NCBI RefSeq assembly: GCF_001542905.1
Contig: NZ_LOAJ01000001.1
Span: 1,922,001 to 1,986,000 of the forward strand
Length of the DNA: 64,000 bases
DNA from: Halorubrum aethiopicum
GTDB lineage: Archaea > Halobacteriota > Halobacteria > Halobacteriales > Haloferacaceae
Direction of reading: 5' to 3'
The notes under the pieces are model-generated. The model was given only the letters and a program-made list of their open reading frames with translations, made no database searches and was not told where the DNA came from. This document shows, in pieces, positions 7,889 through 16,062 of this stretch. Positions within the stretch are counted from its first letter, which is position 1; each line of letters opens with the position of its first letter. The translations under genes and the position numbers were made by a program.

Positions 7889-8704
7889 TTAAGTATCCCG
7901 GCCCTCGGTAAAGACCTGCGAGAAGAGCGACGCCGTCACGAGCCGGAGGTGTTCGGAGACGGTCGACTTCGCGATCCCGAGCTCGTCGGCGAGGTCGGCC
8001 GCGGACGCGCCGCCGGGCTCGAAGTACCCGCGCTCGGCGGCGGCGGCCGCCACCTCCGCCTGTCGGTCGGTCACGCCGGTGAGGTCGATGGGGACGACGT
8101 CGCGGCGCTCGTCGTCGGGACTCCGGTCGACGAGGAGGCGACGCAGCTCGACGCCGAGCCCGGCGTCCTCGAAGCCGTCGACGACGGTCTCGAGCTCCTC
8201 GTGGCCGCTCAACACGAACGAGACGAGCAGCTCGCCGTCGTCCATCCGCGTCTCGCGCGGCGACACGGGGAAGTCCGCGAACGCCGCCGTGAGCCCGCCA
8301 CACGAGCAGTCGCCGCAGACCCCGTCGGCGACGCCGTCCGCGTCGACCTCGTCGTCCGCGTCCGGACCGATCTCGCCGTCGCCGGGCGCGGTCGTCCCGT
8401 CGGCGGACGCGGTCGCCCCGCCGGCGGACCCGCCGACCGCGATCCCCCCGTCGGTCGCGGGACGCGCGTGTTCGACGCCGCCGTCGGAGTGAGCGATCTC
8501 GTATCGGCCGTGCGCGCGACCGCCGAACTCGACGAGCTCCAAGTCGGACGGCGGGTCGGCGGGGGGATCGGACGCGACGAACTCGACCGTGTCGTCGACG
8601 GGGTCGACGCGCACGTCCTCCACCTCCGTCGCCGCCGAGAGCGTCGCCACGGGACAGGCGTCGCAGGCCGACACCGCGAGTTGAACGTGGATCCCGTCGG
8701 TCAT
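7889..8704 (-). CDS. NarO-like Cys-motif HTH regulator (Bat-type HTH_10)
   Basis: A 271-residue regulator. Cys14-x2-Cys17 near the N-terminus and Cys130-x2-Cys133-x-Cys135 mid-protein could hold a metal or Fe-S sensor. A low-complexity Gly/Asp/Ala linker (about 82-128) separates them. The C-terminal 60 residues form the bacterio-opsin-activator HTH (LTDRQAEVAAAAAERGYFEP, then ADELGIAKSTVSEHLR). NarO of Haloferax, a regulator of nitrate reductase and denitrification genes, has this layout, and its position immediately upstream of the nos genes fits. The ATG at 8704 is preferred over one 30 nt upstream because a TATA-like box lies about 30 nt before it, giving a leaderless transcript. Confidence 0.8.
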   Translation of the reverse strand: MTDGIHVQLAVSACDACPVATLSAATEVEDVRVDPVDDTVEFVASDPPADPPSDLELVEFGGRAHGRYEIAHSDGGVEHARPATDGGIAVGGSAGGATASADGTTAPGDGEIGPDADDEVDADGVADGVCGDCSCGGLTAAFADFPVSPRETRMDDGELLVSFVLSGHEELETVVDGFEDAGLGVELRRLLVDRSPDDERRDVVPIDLTGVTDRQAEVAAAAAERGYFEPGGASAADLADELGIAKSTVSEHLRLVTASLFSQVFTEGRDT

Positions 8705-8729
8705 GGTGGTCGAGGGTACGGTATCCCGA

Positions 8730-8738
8730 CTCAAATAA
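8730..8738 (-). promoter_or_regulatory. TATA-like box of the NarO-like gene
   Basis: On the minus strand the AT-rich TTATTTGA lies 27-34 nt before the ATG at 8704 in otherwise GC-rich DNA. That spacing is typical for leaderless haloarchaeal mRNAs, in which transcription begins at or just before the start codon. Confidence 0.5.
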
Positions 8739-8850
8739 CGCCGAGGGGGTTCCTACCGCGTGAAAACACGGCCGAACCGCCGTCTCGCGGATGTGACACG
8801 CTCGTTTCCGGCTGCCGTGGGCTTTTCACCCGGCGGGGAAACGTGTGGGT

Positions 8851-9651
8851 ATGCCGCCGATCGACCTCGGACTCGGGCTCGGCACGTCCGGACTCGACGA
8901 CCCCGCGGAGTGTACGGAGAGCGTGGTGACCGCCCTCGAGGCCGGCTACCGCCACGTCGACACCGCACAGATGTACGACAACGAGGCCGCGGTCGGCGAG
9001 GGGATCGCGGCCGCCGACGTCGACCGCGAGGAGGTCGTCGTCGCCACCAAGGTCCACCCGACGAACCTCGCGCCCGAGGATGCCCGCGAGACGGCCTACG
9101 AGAGCCTCGACCGGCTGGGGCTCGACCGCGTCGACCTGCTGTACGTCCACTGGCCCACGAAGGCGTACGACCCCGAGACGACGCTTCCGGTCTTCGACGA
9201 ACTCCGGGAGGAGGGGGTCACCGACCACGTCGCCGTCTCCAACTTCACGCCCGACCTGCTCCGGGAGGCTCGCGAGATCCTCGAGTCGCCGATCGCGGCC
9301 CACCAGGTCGAGTGTCACCCGCGCTTCCAGCAGCCCGAACTCCGGAAACTGGCCGCCGAGTTCGACCACCACCTGGTGGGCTACTCGCCGCTCGCGAGGG
9401 GCGACCTGCTCGACGACCCGACGCTCGCGGCGATCGCGGAGCGACGCGGGACCTCGACGGCGGTCGTCGCGCTCGCGTGGGCGCTCGCCCGCGACGTGGT
9501 CCCCATCCCCAAATCGACGGGCGACCACGTAACGGAGAACCTCGCGGCGCTGGAGGTCGACCTCTCCGCGGACGACCTCGCGGAGATCGACGGACTGACC
9601 GGCGGCGAGCGGCGGATCGACCCCGACGACGCGGCCTGGAACCGGGCGTAG
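8851..9651 (+). CDS. Aldo/keto reductase
   Basis: A 266-residue cytosolic NAD(P)H-dependent oxidoreductase of the AKR superfamily. Visible are the GYRHVDTAQMYDNE motif with catalytic Asp and Tyr, Lys in VVATKVHP, the active-site His in YVHWP, and the C-terminal cofactor-binding VVPIPKSTGDH. The ATG at 8851 is chosen; a GTG 6 nt upstream is also possible. The substrate is not deducible. It is transcribed divergently from the NarO-like gene with about 145 bp between them. Confidence 0.92.
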   Translation: MPPIDLGLGLGTSGLDDPAECTESVVTALEAGYRHVDTAQMYDNEAAVGEGIAAADVDREEVVVATKVHPTNLAPEDARETAYESLDRLGLDRVDLLYVHWPTKAYDPETTLPVFDELREEGVTDHVAVSNFTPDLLREAREILESPIAAHQVECHPRFQQPELRKLAAEFDHHLVGYSPLARGDLLDDPTLAAIAERRGTSTAVVALAWALARDVVPIPKSTGDHVTENLAALEVDLSADDLAEIDGLTGGERRIDPDDAAWNRA

Positions 9652-9685
9652 CGCCGGAGGCCGATCGTGAAGGGTTCGCGAGGAG

Positions 9686-10789
9686 TCAGACCGCCGCGAG
9701 CCGCGCGTCCATCTCCGCGTCGATCCGCTCGACGAGGTCGTTCATCGGCTCGTCGAGGTACGTCACCCACTGGTCGAGAAAGCCCGACCGCCCGAGGACC
9801 CGAACCACCCGATAGATCGCTCGTCGCTCCGCGAACCCCTCGGGAAGGCCGCCGGCGCGGTCGCGGTACCCCTCGTACACCGCCCCGCCGAACCGCTCCG
9901 GCCCCTCGTAGTCGAAGCCGTTACACAGTTGGTCGCGGGCGCGGACCAGGTCGCGGGCGGGGTCGCCGACGTGGGAGAGCTCCCAGTCGAGCAGTCCCAC
10001 GCCGGGGGCGTCTCCCCCCTTCTCTTTCCCGTTCCCGTCCCCGTCCGCTCCCCCGTTTCCCTCCGCCGCGAGGAACGCGTTCGGCGGCGCGACGTCGCCG
10101 TGGAGCAGCGCCGCGGGCGCGCGATCGAGGCGTTCCCGGTTCGACTCGACGCAGTCGATGACGGCGTCGAAGTGGCGGGCGAGCCGGTCGGTCGTGCCGA
10201 TCTCGCGGGTGCGCTCGATCGTCGAGCGCAGCGTGTCGGTCCACGAGGCGGCCGCGACCTCGAGGCCGGGAGCGTCGGGGTCGCCGGCGCGGTCGCTCGC
10301 GGGCGAGTCACCGTCGCGGCCGTCCGCGACCCCGCGTCTCTCCTCCCCGATCCCCAGGACACCGCCGCGGCCGACGATCTCCCCGTGACGCTCGAAACGG
10401 ACCGCGTGGAGCGTCGCGAGCGCCCCGCCGACGCGCCGCAACAGCGCCTCCCGCCGATCGTCGTCCGCCCCCTCGAGGACTGCGGGGAGGTCGCGTCCCG
10501 GCGCGGGCGCGGTCGCGAGGTAGGGAGGGCTCGCGTCGGGGTCGGCGGCGGCGACCGCCGGAACCGGGATCTCACGTCGCGCGGAGACGTACTCCAGGAC
10601 CGCCCGCTCACGGGCGATCCGGCTCCCGTCGCAGTCGAGCGCGACCTTGAGGTACGCGCGGCCGCCGTCGGCGAAGTCGACGCCGACGGTCTCGTTGCCG
10701 CCGTTCCAGGAGGGACCGACGTCGACGAGCCCCTCGACCGGGCGGCCCGGGAAGGCGTCGGCGAGCGCCGTCTCGAGGGACGGGTCCAT
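9686..10789 (-). CDS. APH-family phosphotransferase / small-molecule kinase
   Basis: A 367-residue protein of the aminoglycoside/choline kinase fold. The N-lobe has an AYLKVAL lysine and an ERAVLEYV glutamate; the C-lobe has the Brenner motif LLHGDVAPPN (catalytic Asp) and the Mg-binding LLDWELSHVGDPARDL. A Gly/Asp-rich insertion (about residues 150-180) and a second one (EGNGGADGDGNG) after the catalytic loop are low-complexity expansions. Substrates of haloarchaeal members are mostly unknown; antibiotic resistance should not be assumed. It converges on the aldo/keto reductase gene, with 34 bp between the stops. Confidence 0.85.
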   Translation of the reverse strand: MDPSLETALADAFPGRPVEGLVDVGPSWNGGNETVGVDFADGGRAYLKVALDCDGSRIARERAVLEYVSARREIPVPAVAAADPDASPPYLATAPAPGRDLPAVLEGADDDRREALLRRVGGALATLHAVRFERHGEIVGRGGVLGIGEERRGVADGRDGDSPASDRAGDPDAPGLEVAAASWTDTLRSTIERTREIGTTDRLARHFDAVIDCVESNRERLDRAPAALLHGDVAPPNAFLAAEGNGGADGDGNGKEKGGDAPGVGLLDWELSHVGDPARDLVRARDQLCNGFDYEGPERFGGAVYEGYRDRAGGLPEGFAERRAIYRVVRVLGRSGFLDQWVTYLDEPMNDLVERIDAEMDARLAAV

Positions 10790-10914
10790 GCCCCCGCTGG
10801 CCGTCGGGCGGGAAAAAGCGTTCCGCCCGGGTCCCGACGCGAAGCCGACCGGCGCGTTCCCGCCTCCCCGGATCGACCGACAACGTCATACGCGTTGCGG
10901 GTGTCTCGCGTTCG

Positions 10915-13092
10915 ATGACTGGATCGGACGACGGTCGTCGCGTGACCTTCGAGACGGCGGGCGAGACGCTGTACGTCCGCGACGCGCTCGAGGGCGAACG
11001 GCTCGCACTCCGGTTCGACCGGGAGCCGGATCCGCGACCCGCGCTCGTCGACCTGTTCGCGCTCCCCGTCGACCGGGCGGTGAGCTTCGAGGCCGAGTCG
11101 GTGTCGATCCCGAAGTACGCGACGGTGAGCGTCCGCGAGTCGGGCGGGGAGTTCGTCGCCGAGCTCACGGACGACCTCACGCTCCCGCGCGGCTCCTACT
11201 GTCTCGACGTCGTCGGGGTGACGAAGGCGTTCGTCCGCGCGGTCGACGTCGAGGTCTCCGCGACCGGGATGGCCGACGGCGGGGCCGTCGAGGTCGCGTT
11301 CGACCGGCCGACGACCGTGACCGTCGGCGGACGGTCGCTCCACACCCGCCCGGAGGCGACGATGACGGTGCCCGACGACCCGGAGGCGCTCATGCGCGCG
11401 GTGTCGACGCTCGGCTCGTCGATCGCCGAGGCGTCGCCGGAACGCTCCTGGCCGACGCTCCGCGGGTACCCGCCGCGGATCGCGCGCGGAGACGAACTCG
11501 AGATACCCGCGTCCCTCGCGACGCCGGACAGCGGGGTCGAGATCGCGGTTCCGGCGACGTACGCGGACGTCTATCGGGTCGCGCCGCTGGCGTACTACCT
11601 CGGCGCGACCGTCGTCGCCGGCGCGGATCCGGAGCTCCGGCTGGAGAGGGGATTCGTCGAGCCGCTGCCGAACGAGGGGGCCGCGCTCGAGCGCCGAACG
11701 GCGGACCTCCTCGGGACGACGCTGTTTCTGGACTCGTTGGCCCGGACCGAGGGGTACGTCCCCTCCGACCGATACGAGTACGACCGTATCGGCGGGGAGC
11801 TCCCCTTCTACCCGCCGAACCTGGCCGACCGCTCGATGAGCGACCGGCTGATGGAGTACCTCGAGGTCGACCGCGAGACCGTCGAGCCGTACCTCCCCGA
11901 CCGGGCGACGACCGCGGTTCTCCGGCCCGGTCCCGCGGGGATGGAGCTCCTCGGCCACCTCGCGCACCTGCTCGCGCCGATCCGGGTTCGCGGGTCGTCG
12001 ACGGCGGACGGTTGCGCCCGCGTGGACTTCCAGGACCGCGTGGACTCCCACGACCGCGCTCGCTCTCGCGAGGGGGGCGAGTCGCCCGGGTCGGGCGCGC
12101 CGATCGCGGCTGCGATCGCGTCCGACCTCCCGCTCTCGAGCGGGACGCCGAGCCCGGACAACGCGCCGTTCCCCTCGGGCGCGGCCGCCCTGAGCGTCGC
12201 CGCCTACGAGAACGCGCTCGCCCGGTCCCGGCCGACGAAGGGCGACCTCCGCGCCGCGTTCCTCGCGGACTCGGACGACCGGGTTCGGGCGTTCGAGCGC
12301 GCCATGACGGAGCCGGAGCCGCCCGACGGGATCGACGCGTGGGAGGTCCTCGACCGTCCGACCCGCGAGGCGGCCCGCGATCTGCTCGCCGACCCCGACG
12401 TCGGGCTGTGTCTGTGTTCGCTCCCGACCGACGGGAGCCGGATCGCCTGCTCCGACGGCGTCCTGGATCTCGCCGACCTCGATCGCGTCCCGACGACGAC
12501 GGCGTTCGAGCGCGCCCGGCGCGTCGCGCCCGCGGCGTCGGCCGTGGCGGCCGGATCGCACGGAGCGATCGCCGTCGACGGCGTGCTCGGTCCCGAGCGG
12601 GTCCGGACCCTCGTCGGCCTGCTCGCGACCGCGACGCCGCTCGCGTCGAGCGTCGCGCTCGCGCGGGTTCGCGAGGTCGCGGACGTCCGCCTCGCCGGCG
12701 ATCCCTCGACCGTCGCGGTCACGCCGGAGCAGGGGGGAACGCCGGGGCTGGTTCGGGTGCGCTCGCTCTCGGAGACGGCCCATGCCGTCGCGTGGCGGTC
12801 GCTGCCGTCGGTCGAGGCGCGACCCGGGTCGGAGTACCACCCGTTCTTCGAGTGGGCCGACACGCTCCCGGAGCTCGTCGGGGCGGAACGCGAGGGATCC
12901 CGCCCGATATCGACCGCGGAGGTGCTCGATCTCGTCCCCGAGCCCGACAGCGTCGTCGACCTCAACGGCGCGATCGTCTTCGAGCGCGACGGTATCACCG
13001 CGGACGACGTGCGGCGGTCGGCCCGTCGGGCGCTCGCGGAGGGGTCGTCCGGAGAGGGGATCTCCGTCCGGTTCGGCGAGGAGCTTCGGTGA
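10915..13092 (+). CDS. Large conserved haloarchaeal protein of unknown function
   Basis: A 725-residue acidic soluble protein without signal peptide or membrane spans. The N-terminal 200 residues read as a beta-rich domain (FETAGETLYVRDALEGE, VSIPKYATVSVRESGGEF). A middle part has ATYADVYRVAPLAYYLGATVV. Residues about 360-480 are Ser/Asp/Pro-rich, and the C-terminal part returns to alternating strand/helix. The length, codon use and single uninterrupted frame indicate a real gene. I recognise the N-terminal pattern as typical of unnamed haloarchaeal proteins but cannot assign a role. The ATG at 10915 is divergent from the phosphotransferase gene. Confidence 0.8.
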   Translation: MTGSDDGRRVTFETAGETLYVRDALEGERLALRFDREPDPRPALVDLFALPVDRAVSFEAESVSIPKYATVSVRESGGEFVAELTDDLTLPRGSYCLDVVGVTKAFVRAVDVEVSATGMADGGAVEVAFDRPTTVTVGGRSLHTRPEATMTVPDDPEALMRAVSTLGSSIAEASPERSWPTLRGYPPRIARGDELEIPASLATPDSGVEIAVPATYADVYRVAPLAYYLGATVVAGADPELRLERGFVEPLPNEGAALERRTADLLGTTLFLDSLARTEGYVPSDRYEYDRIGGELPFYPPNLADRSMSDRLMEYLEVDRETVEPYLPDRATTAVLRPGPAGMELLGHLAHLLAPIRVRGSSTADGCARVDFQDRVDSHDRARSREGGESPGSGAPIAAAIASDLPLSSGTPSPDNAPFPSGAAALSVAAYENALARSRPTKGDLRAAFLADSDDRVRAFERAMTEPEPPDGIDAWEVLDRPTREAARDLLADPDVGLCLCSLPTDGSRIACSDGVLDLADLDRVPTTTAFERARRVAPAASAVAAGSHGAIAVDGVLGPERVRTLVGLLATATPLASSVALARVREVADVRLAGDPSTVAVTPEQGGTPGLVRVRSLSETAHAVAWRSLPSVEARPGSEYHPFFEWADTLPELVGAEREGSRPISTAEVLDLVPEPDSVVDLNGAIVFERDGITADDVRRSARRALAEGSSGEGISVRFGEELR

Positions 13093-13181
13093 ACGCGGAG
13101 GGGGAGACGTTCGACGGTCGTGCCCCCGGCGCCCGCGAATCCGACCGTGCGTTTTTGAGTCCCGGCGACGAAGCGCCGACC

Positions 13182-13331
13182 ATGCCGCAGATACACCTCG
13201 ACGACTCGACCGTCGAACGGCTCGACGCGCTCCGGCGGGACGACGAGGAGTACGACGAGATCGTGACCGAGCTCATCAACATCTACGAGGCCGAGGAGCT
13301 GACGCTGTTCCACGGCGGCGACGTGGAGTAG
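13182..13331 (+). CDS. Small DUF7557-type protein
   Basis: A 49-residue acidic protein beginning with ATG at 13182. The pattern of a short strand (QIHLDDSTVERLDALR) followed by a charged helix (DEIVTELINIYE) is that of the small haloarchaeal DUF7557 family, resembling antitoxin-like ribbon-helix-helix proteins. No toxin gene adjoins it. An AT-rich GTTTTTGAG sits about 30 nt upstream, consistent with its own promoter. Confidence 0.75.
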   Translation: MPQIHLDDSTVERLDALRRDDEEYDEIVTELINIYEAEELTLFHGGDVE

Positions 13332-13444
13332 CGGGCCGTCGTCGACCGTCGTCGACACGTCGGTCGTCCTCGCGCCTCGACCGTCCTCGACGCCTCGACC
13401 GTCGAACGCGCGGTTTAACCGTCCAGACCCACGATCCGATCGAC

Positions 13445-14485
13445 ATGAGCGGGTCCACGGAGGGCGACCTCACCAAGACGGGGATGTCGCTGAAACACGA
13501 CCGAGAGTGGGATTACGAGCTCGACCGGATCGTCGAGGCCATCGAGGAGCGGGACGCGAGCAAGGTCGGCCTCCAGTTCCCGGAGGGACTCAAGCGCCGC
13601 GGCCCGCAGGTCGCCGACGACCTCCGGGAGGTCGCCCCCGACGACGTGACGTTCATGCTGTCGGGCCAGCCGTGTTACGGGGCCTGTGACCTCGACACCT
13701 ACCTGATGCGCCGGACGGACGTGTTCGTCCACTTCGGCCACACGCCGATGAAGGAGTCCGACAGCATCGTCTACGTCCCCCTCTTTTCGAACGTCGACCC
13801 GTTCCCGATCATGGAGGAGTCGCTCGCGGAGCTTCCGGACCCCGAGGAGGACCCCGACGTGGGGCTCGTGACGACCGCCCAGCACATGAACCGCTTCGAG
13901 GAGATGACCGACTGGCTCGAGGAGCGCGGCTACGAGGTCCACACCCGCCGGGGCGACGACCGGCTCACGAAGGAGGGGCAGGTCCTGGGCTGTAACTACG
14001 CCTCCGCGGACATCCCCGCCGACCAGGTGTTGTACGTCGGCGGCGGGAAGTTCCACCCGGTCGGGCTCGCGATGGAACATCCCGAGAAGACCGTCGTCAT
14101 CGCCGACCCCGTCAACAACGCGGTGTCGATCGCCGAACACGACCAGTTCCTCAAACAGCGCTACGCCTCGGTCCACAAGGCGATGGACGCCGAGAAGTGG
14201 GGCGTCATCTTCTGTACGAAGATCGGCCAGGGGCGCTGGGAGACGGCACAGGAGATCGTCGAGAACAACGACGACGCCTACCTCATCACGATGGACGAGG
14301 TGACGCCGGACCGCCTCCGCAACTTCGACATGGACGCGTTCGTCAACACCGGCTGTCCCCGGATCACCACCGACGACGGCCCGCGCTTCCACAAGCCCAT
14401 GTTGACCCCGGGCGAGTACGAGGCCGCGATCGGCGAGCGCCCCCTCGATCAGATCGAGTTCGACACGTTCCACGACACCTGGTAA
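13445..14485 (+). CDS. dph2: Diphthamide biosynthesis radical-type enzyme Dph2
   Basis: A 346-residue cytosolic enzyme performing the first step of diphthamide formation: transfer of the 3-amino-3-carboxypropyl group of SAM to a histidine of elongation factor aEF2. Three cysteines in the family contexts QPCYGACD, LGCNYA and NTGCPRI can ligate the [4Fe-4S] cluster. The N-terminus VGLQFPEGLKRR is also characteristic. The ATG at 13445 is chosen because the encoded N-terminus runs directly into the family core. No other diphthamide gene is nearby. Confidence 0.95.
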   Translation: MSGSTEGDLTKTGMSLKHDREWDYELDRIVEAIEERDASKVGLQFPEGLKRRGPQVADDLREVAPDDVTFMLSGQPCYGACDLDTYLMRRTDVFVHFGHTPMKESDSIVYVPLFSNVDPFPIMEESLAELPDPEEDPDVGLVTTAQHMNRFEEMTDWLEERGYEVHTRRGDDRLTKEGQVLGCNYASADIPADQVLYVGGGKFHPVGLAMEHPEKTVVIADPVNNAVSIAEHDQFLKQRYASVHKAMDAEKWGVIFCTKIGQGRWETAQEIVENNDDAYLITMDEVTPDRLRNFDMDAFVNTGCPRITTDDGPRFHKPMLTPGEYEAAIGERPLDQIEFDTFHDTW

Positions 14486-14617
14486 CCGACTGCGGCCGGG
14501 AAATGAGGCGGCGCCGGGGGAGTGGGTCCGTGACGCGCGCCCCCGGACGAACCGGCGGTGTTCACCGGACCGTCCCTGTGAAGTACTGGGGATCTCGACG
14601 GAGCCGTCCCGGCGAGT

Positions 14618-15007
14618 TCACTTGGCTTCGAGGAAGGTGACGTTGGCACGACCGACGGCGTCGAAGTCCCTGAGGCGGTAGGCAAGGTCGCGGATGCGAG
14701 CGGCCGGCCCGCGACAGAACAGTCCCTCGAGACACCACTCACCCTGATGGGAGTGGCTCGTCGTCTCGATGACGTCCTGAAACTCGTGTTGGACGTCGTG
14801 GAGTTCGCCGATGACGAGGGTGTGTTCGTAGTCGAAGACGATCATGGCGACGACCTCGCCCTCGATCGTTTCGAGTGCCTGGTGGCGTTCGACGTATTCC
14901 TGCATCGCCTCCCGAACCGCCCGGGATCGGGATTCCATGCCCTCGGCCTCCCACGTCTCGTCGAATTCGTCGAGTAACTCCCGTGGGATGTTGAGACTGG
15001 TCCGCAT
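14618..15007 (-). CDS. NikR-like metal-responsive ribbon-helix-helix regulator
   Basis: A 129-residue repressor: N-terminal ribbon-helix-helix (MRTSLNIPRELLDEFDE, then SRSRAVREAMQEYV) followed by an ACT-like metal-sensing domain. The nickel-site residues are present as His74, His85, His87 and Cys92. The H-x10-H-x-H spacing matches NikR, but the last step is H-x4-C instead of the canonical H-x5-C, so the metal or its geometry may differ. The gene is divergent from the NicO exporter at 15109, and a CDF exporter follows, so it probably controls metal efflux, not uptake. Base composition here is lower in GC than the surroundings. Confidence 0.85.
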   Translation of the reverse strand: MRTSLNIPRELLDEFDETWEAEGMESRSRAVREAMQEYVERHQALETIEGEVVAMIVFDYEHTLVIGELHDVQHEFQDVIETTSHSHQGEWCLEGLFCRGPAARIRDLAYRLRDFDAVGRANVTFLEAK

Positions 15008-15108
15008 ATCCGGTATCGGACGAGGAACCTCTTAGTGGTCGTTATTACGGTTCCCGCGAATCGTTCTTAACAACGCATACGTTACCCGGTCGCCTTCCGT
15101 TCGCTACG
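15008..15108. promoter_or_regulatory. Divergent promoter region between NikR-like and NicO genes
   Basis: This 101-bp AT-richer intergenic region holds both promoters. TTATTACGG and TTCTTAACAACG are the most AT-rich tracts and could be TATA elements. A short perfect dyad AACG-CATA-CGTT lies at 15072-15083, about 26-37 nt upstream of the NicO GTG. Its GTATG half (minus strand) recurs in the CDF promoter at 16958-16962 and resembles the half-site of bacterial NikR operators. Operator function is inferred. Confidence 0.4.
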
Positions 15109-16017
15109 GTGCTCCATAACGAAGCGGCGTCTCTCTTGGTCGGTGCGGTCGCCCTCGGTGCCGTTCACGGGATCGAACCCGGACACGGTTGGCCAGTAGC
15201 TGCGGCGTACGCACTCGACCAGACCAACAAGTGGCTCTACGGCTTCGCGTCCAGTTTGATCATCGGTGTCGGTCACCTCATCAGTAGCCTGGCGATGGTG
15301 GCGGTGTTCTTCTACGCGAAATCGTACTTCAGTCTCACTCAGGTCAACGAACCGATCACGGTGATACGACGTTTCGACGTCGCCGGCATCGAGACGCTGT
15401 CCGTTGGCGGCCCCGTCAGTCTCGTCGCTGGAACCCTCCTCGTTCTCCTGGGCATACGGGAGTACTTCGGCCACTCGCACGGTGACGAAGGCTCACACGA
15501 GGAAACCACACACAGCCACGGTGAACACGGTCACGATCACGGGCATACTCACGACCACGAGCATGCTCACGACCAACACGGTCACGACCACGACCACGCT
15601 CACGACCAACACGGTCACGACCACGACCACGAAACTGCCTCCGCGTCGAGTTCGGGGCCGTTCGCTCGGCTGAAGGGTCTCATCACGGGCGGCGGACACT
15701 CACACGGCCACGGTGAACTCGACCGGACGGCGGAGCGTGGACTCTTCGGCATCGCGTGGTTCGCGTTCGTTCTCGGCTTCGCTCACGAAGAGGAGTTCGA
15801 GATCATCGCGATGTGTGCGGGCTCTCGGTACTGTCTGGAACTGATGAGTGCGTACGCGGTCACGGTCGTTCTCGGGATCGTCGGACTGACCATGCTGCTG
15901 GTGGCCGGGTACGCCAACTACGAGGAGAGGGTGAAACGGTACACGCCGTATCTCCCGGTCTTCTCCGCTACCGTTCTGATCCTCATGGGTCTCGGCTTCA
16001 TTTCCGGGCTCTATTGA
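15109..16017 (+). CDS. NicO/RcnA-family nickel-cobalt exporter with His-rich loop
   Basis: A 302-residue membrane protein. The first helix carries the metal-binding AVHGIEPGHGWP motif; five or six further spans follow (GFASSLIIGVGHLISSLA, AGTLLVLLGIREYF, FAFVLGFAHEEEF, AVTVVLGIVGLTMLLVAGY, TVLILMGLGFISGLY). Between spans 3 and 4 (about residues 122-178) lies a loop of tandem His-Asp units (HDHGHTHDHEH and similar) that can bind metal. The start is GTG at 15109. The second motif is FAHEEEF instead of the usual histidine-rich signature. It is controlled in all likelihood by the divergent NikR-like gene. Confidence 0.87.
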   Translation: MLHNEAASLLVGAVALGAVHGIEPGHGWPVAAAYALDQTNKWLYGFASSLIIGVGHLISSLAMVAVFFYAKSYFSLTQVNEPITVIRRFDVAGIETLSVGGPVSLVAGTLLVLLGIREYFGHSHGDEGSHEETTHSHGEHGHDHGHTHDHEHAHDQHGHDHDHAHDQHGHDHDHETASASSSGPFARLKGLITGGGHSHGHGELDRTAERGLFGIAWFAFVLGFAHEEEFEIIAMCAGSRYCLELMSAYAVTVVLGIVGLTMLLVAGYANYEERVKRYTPYLPVFSATVLILMGLGFISGLY

Positions 16018-16062
16018 CGGGAGTCCGGCGTCCGGATCGTCGGTCGCGTACGCGGTGACCGG

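Noticed and set aside
9686-10789. Aminoglycoside resistance gene
   Set aside because: Only the general kinase fold and HGDxxxxN motif are visible. Archaeal ribosomes and the genomic setting give no support for a resistance role.
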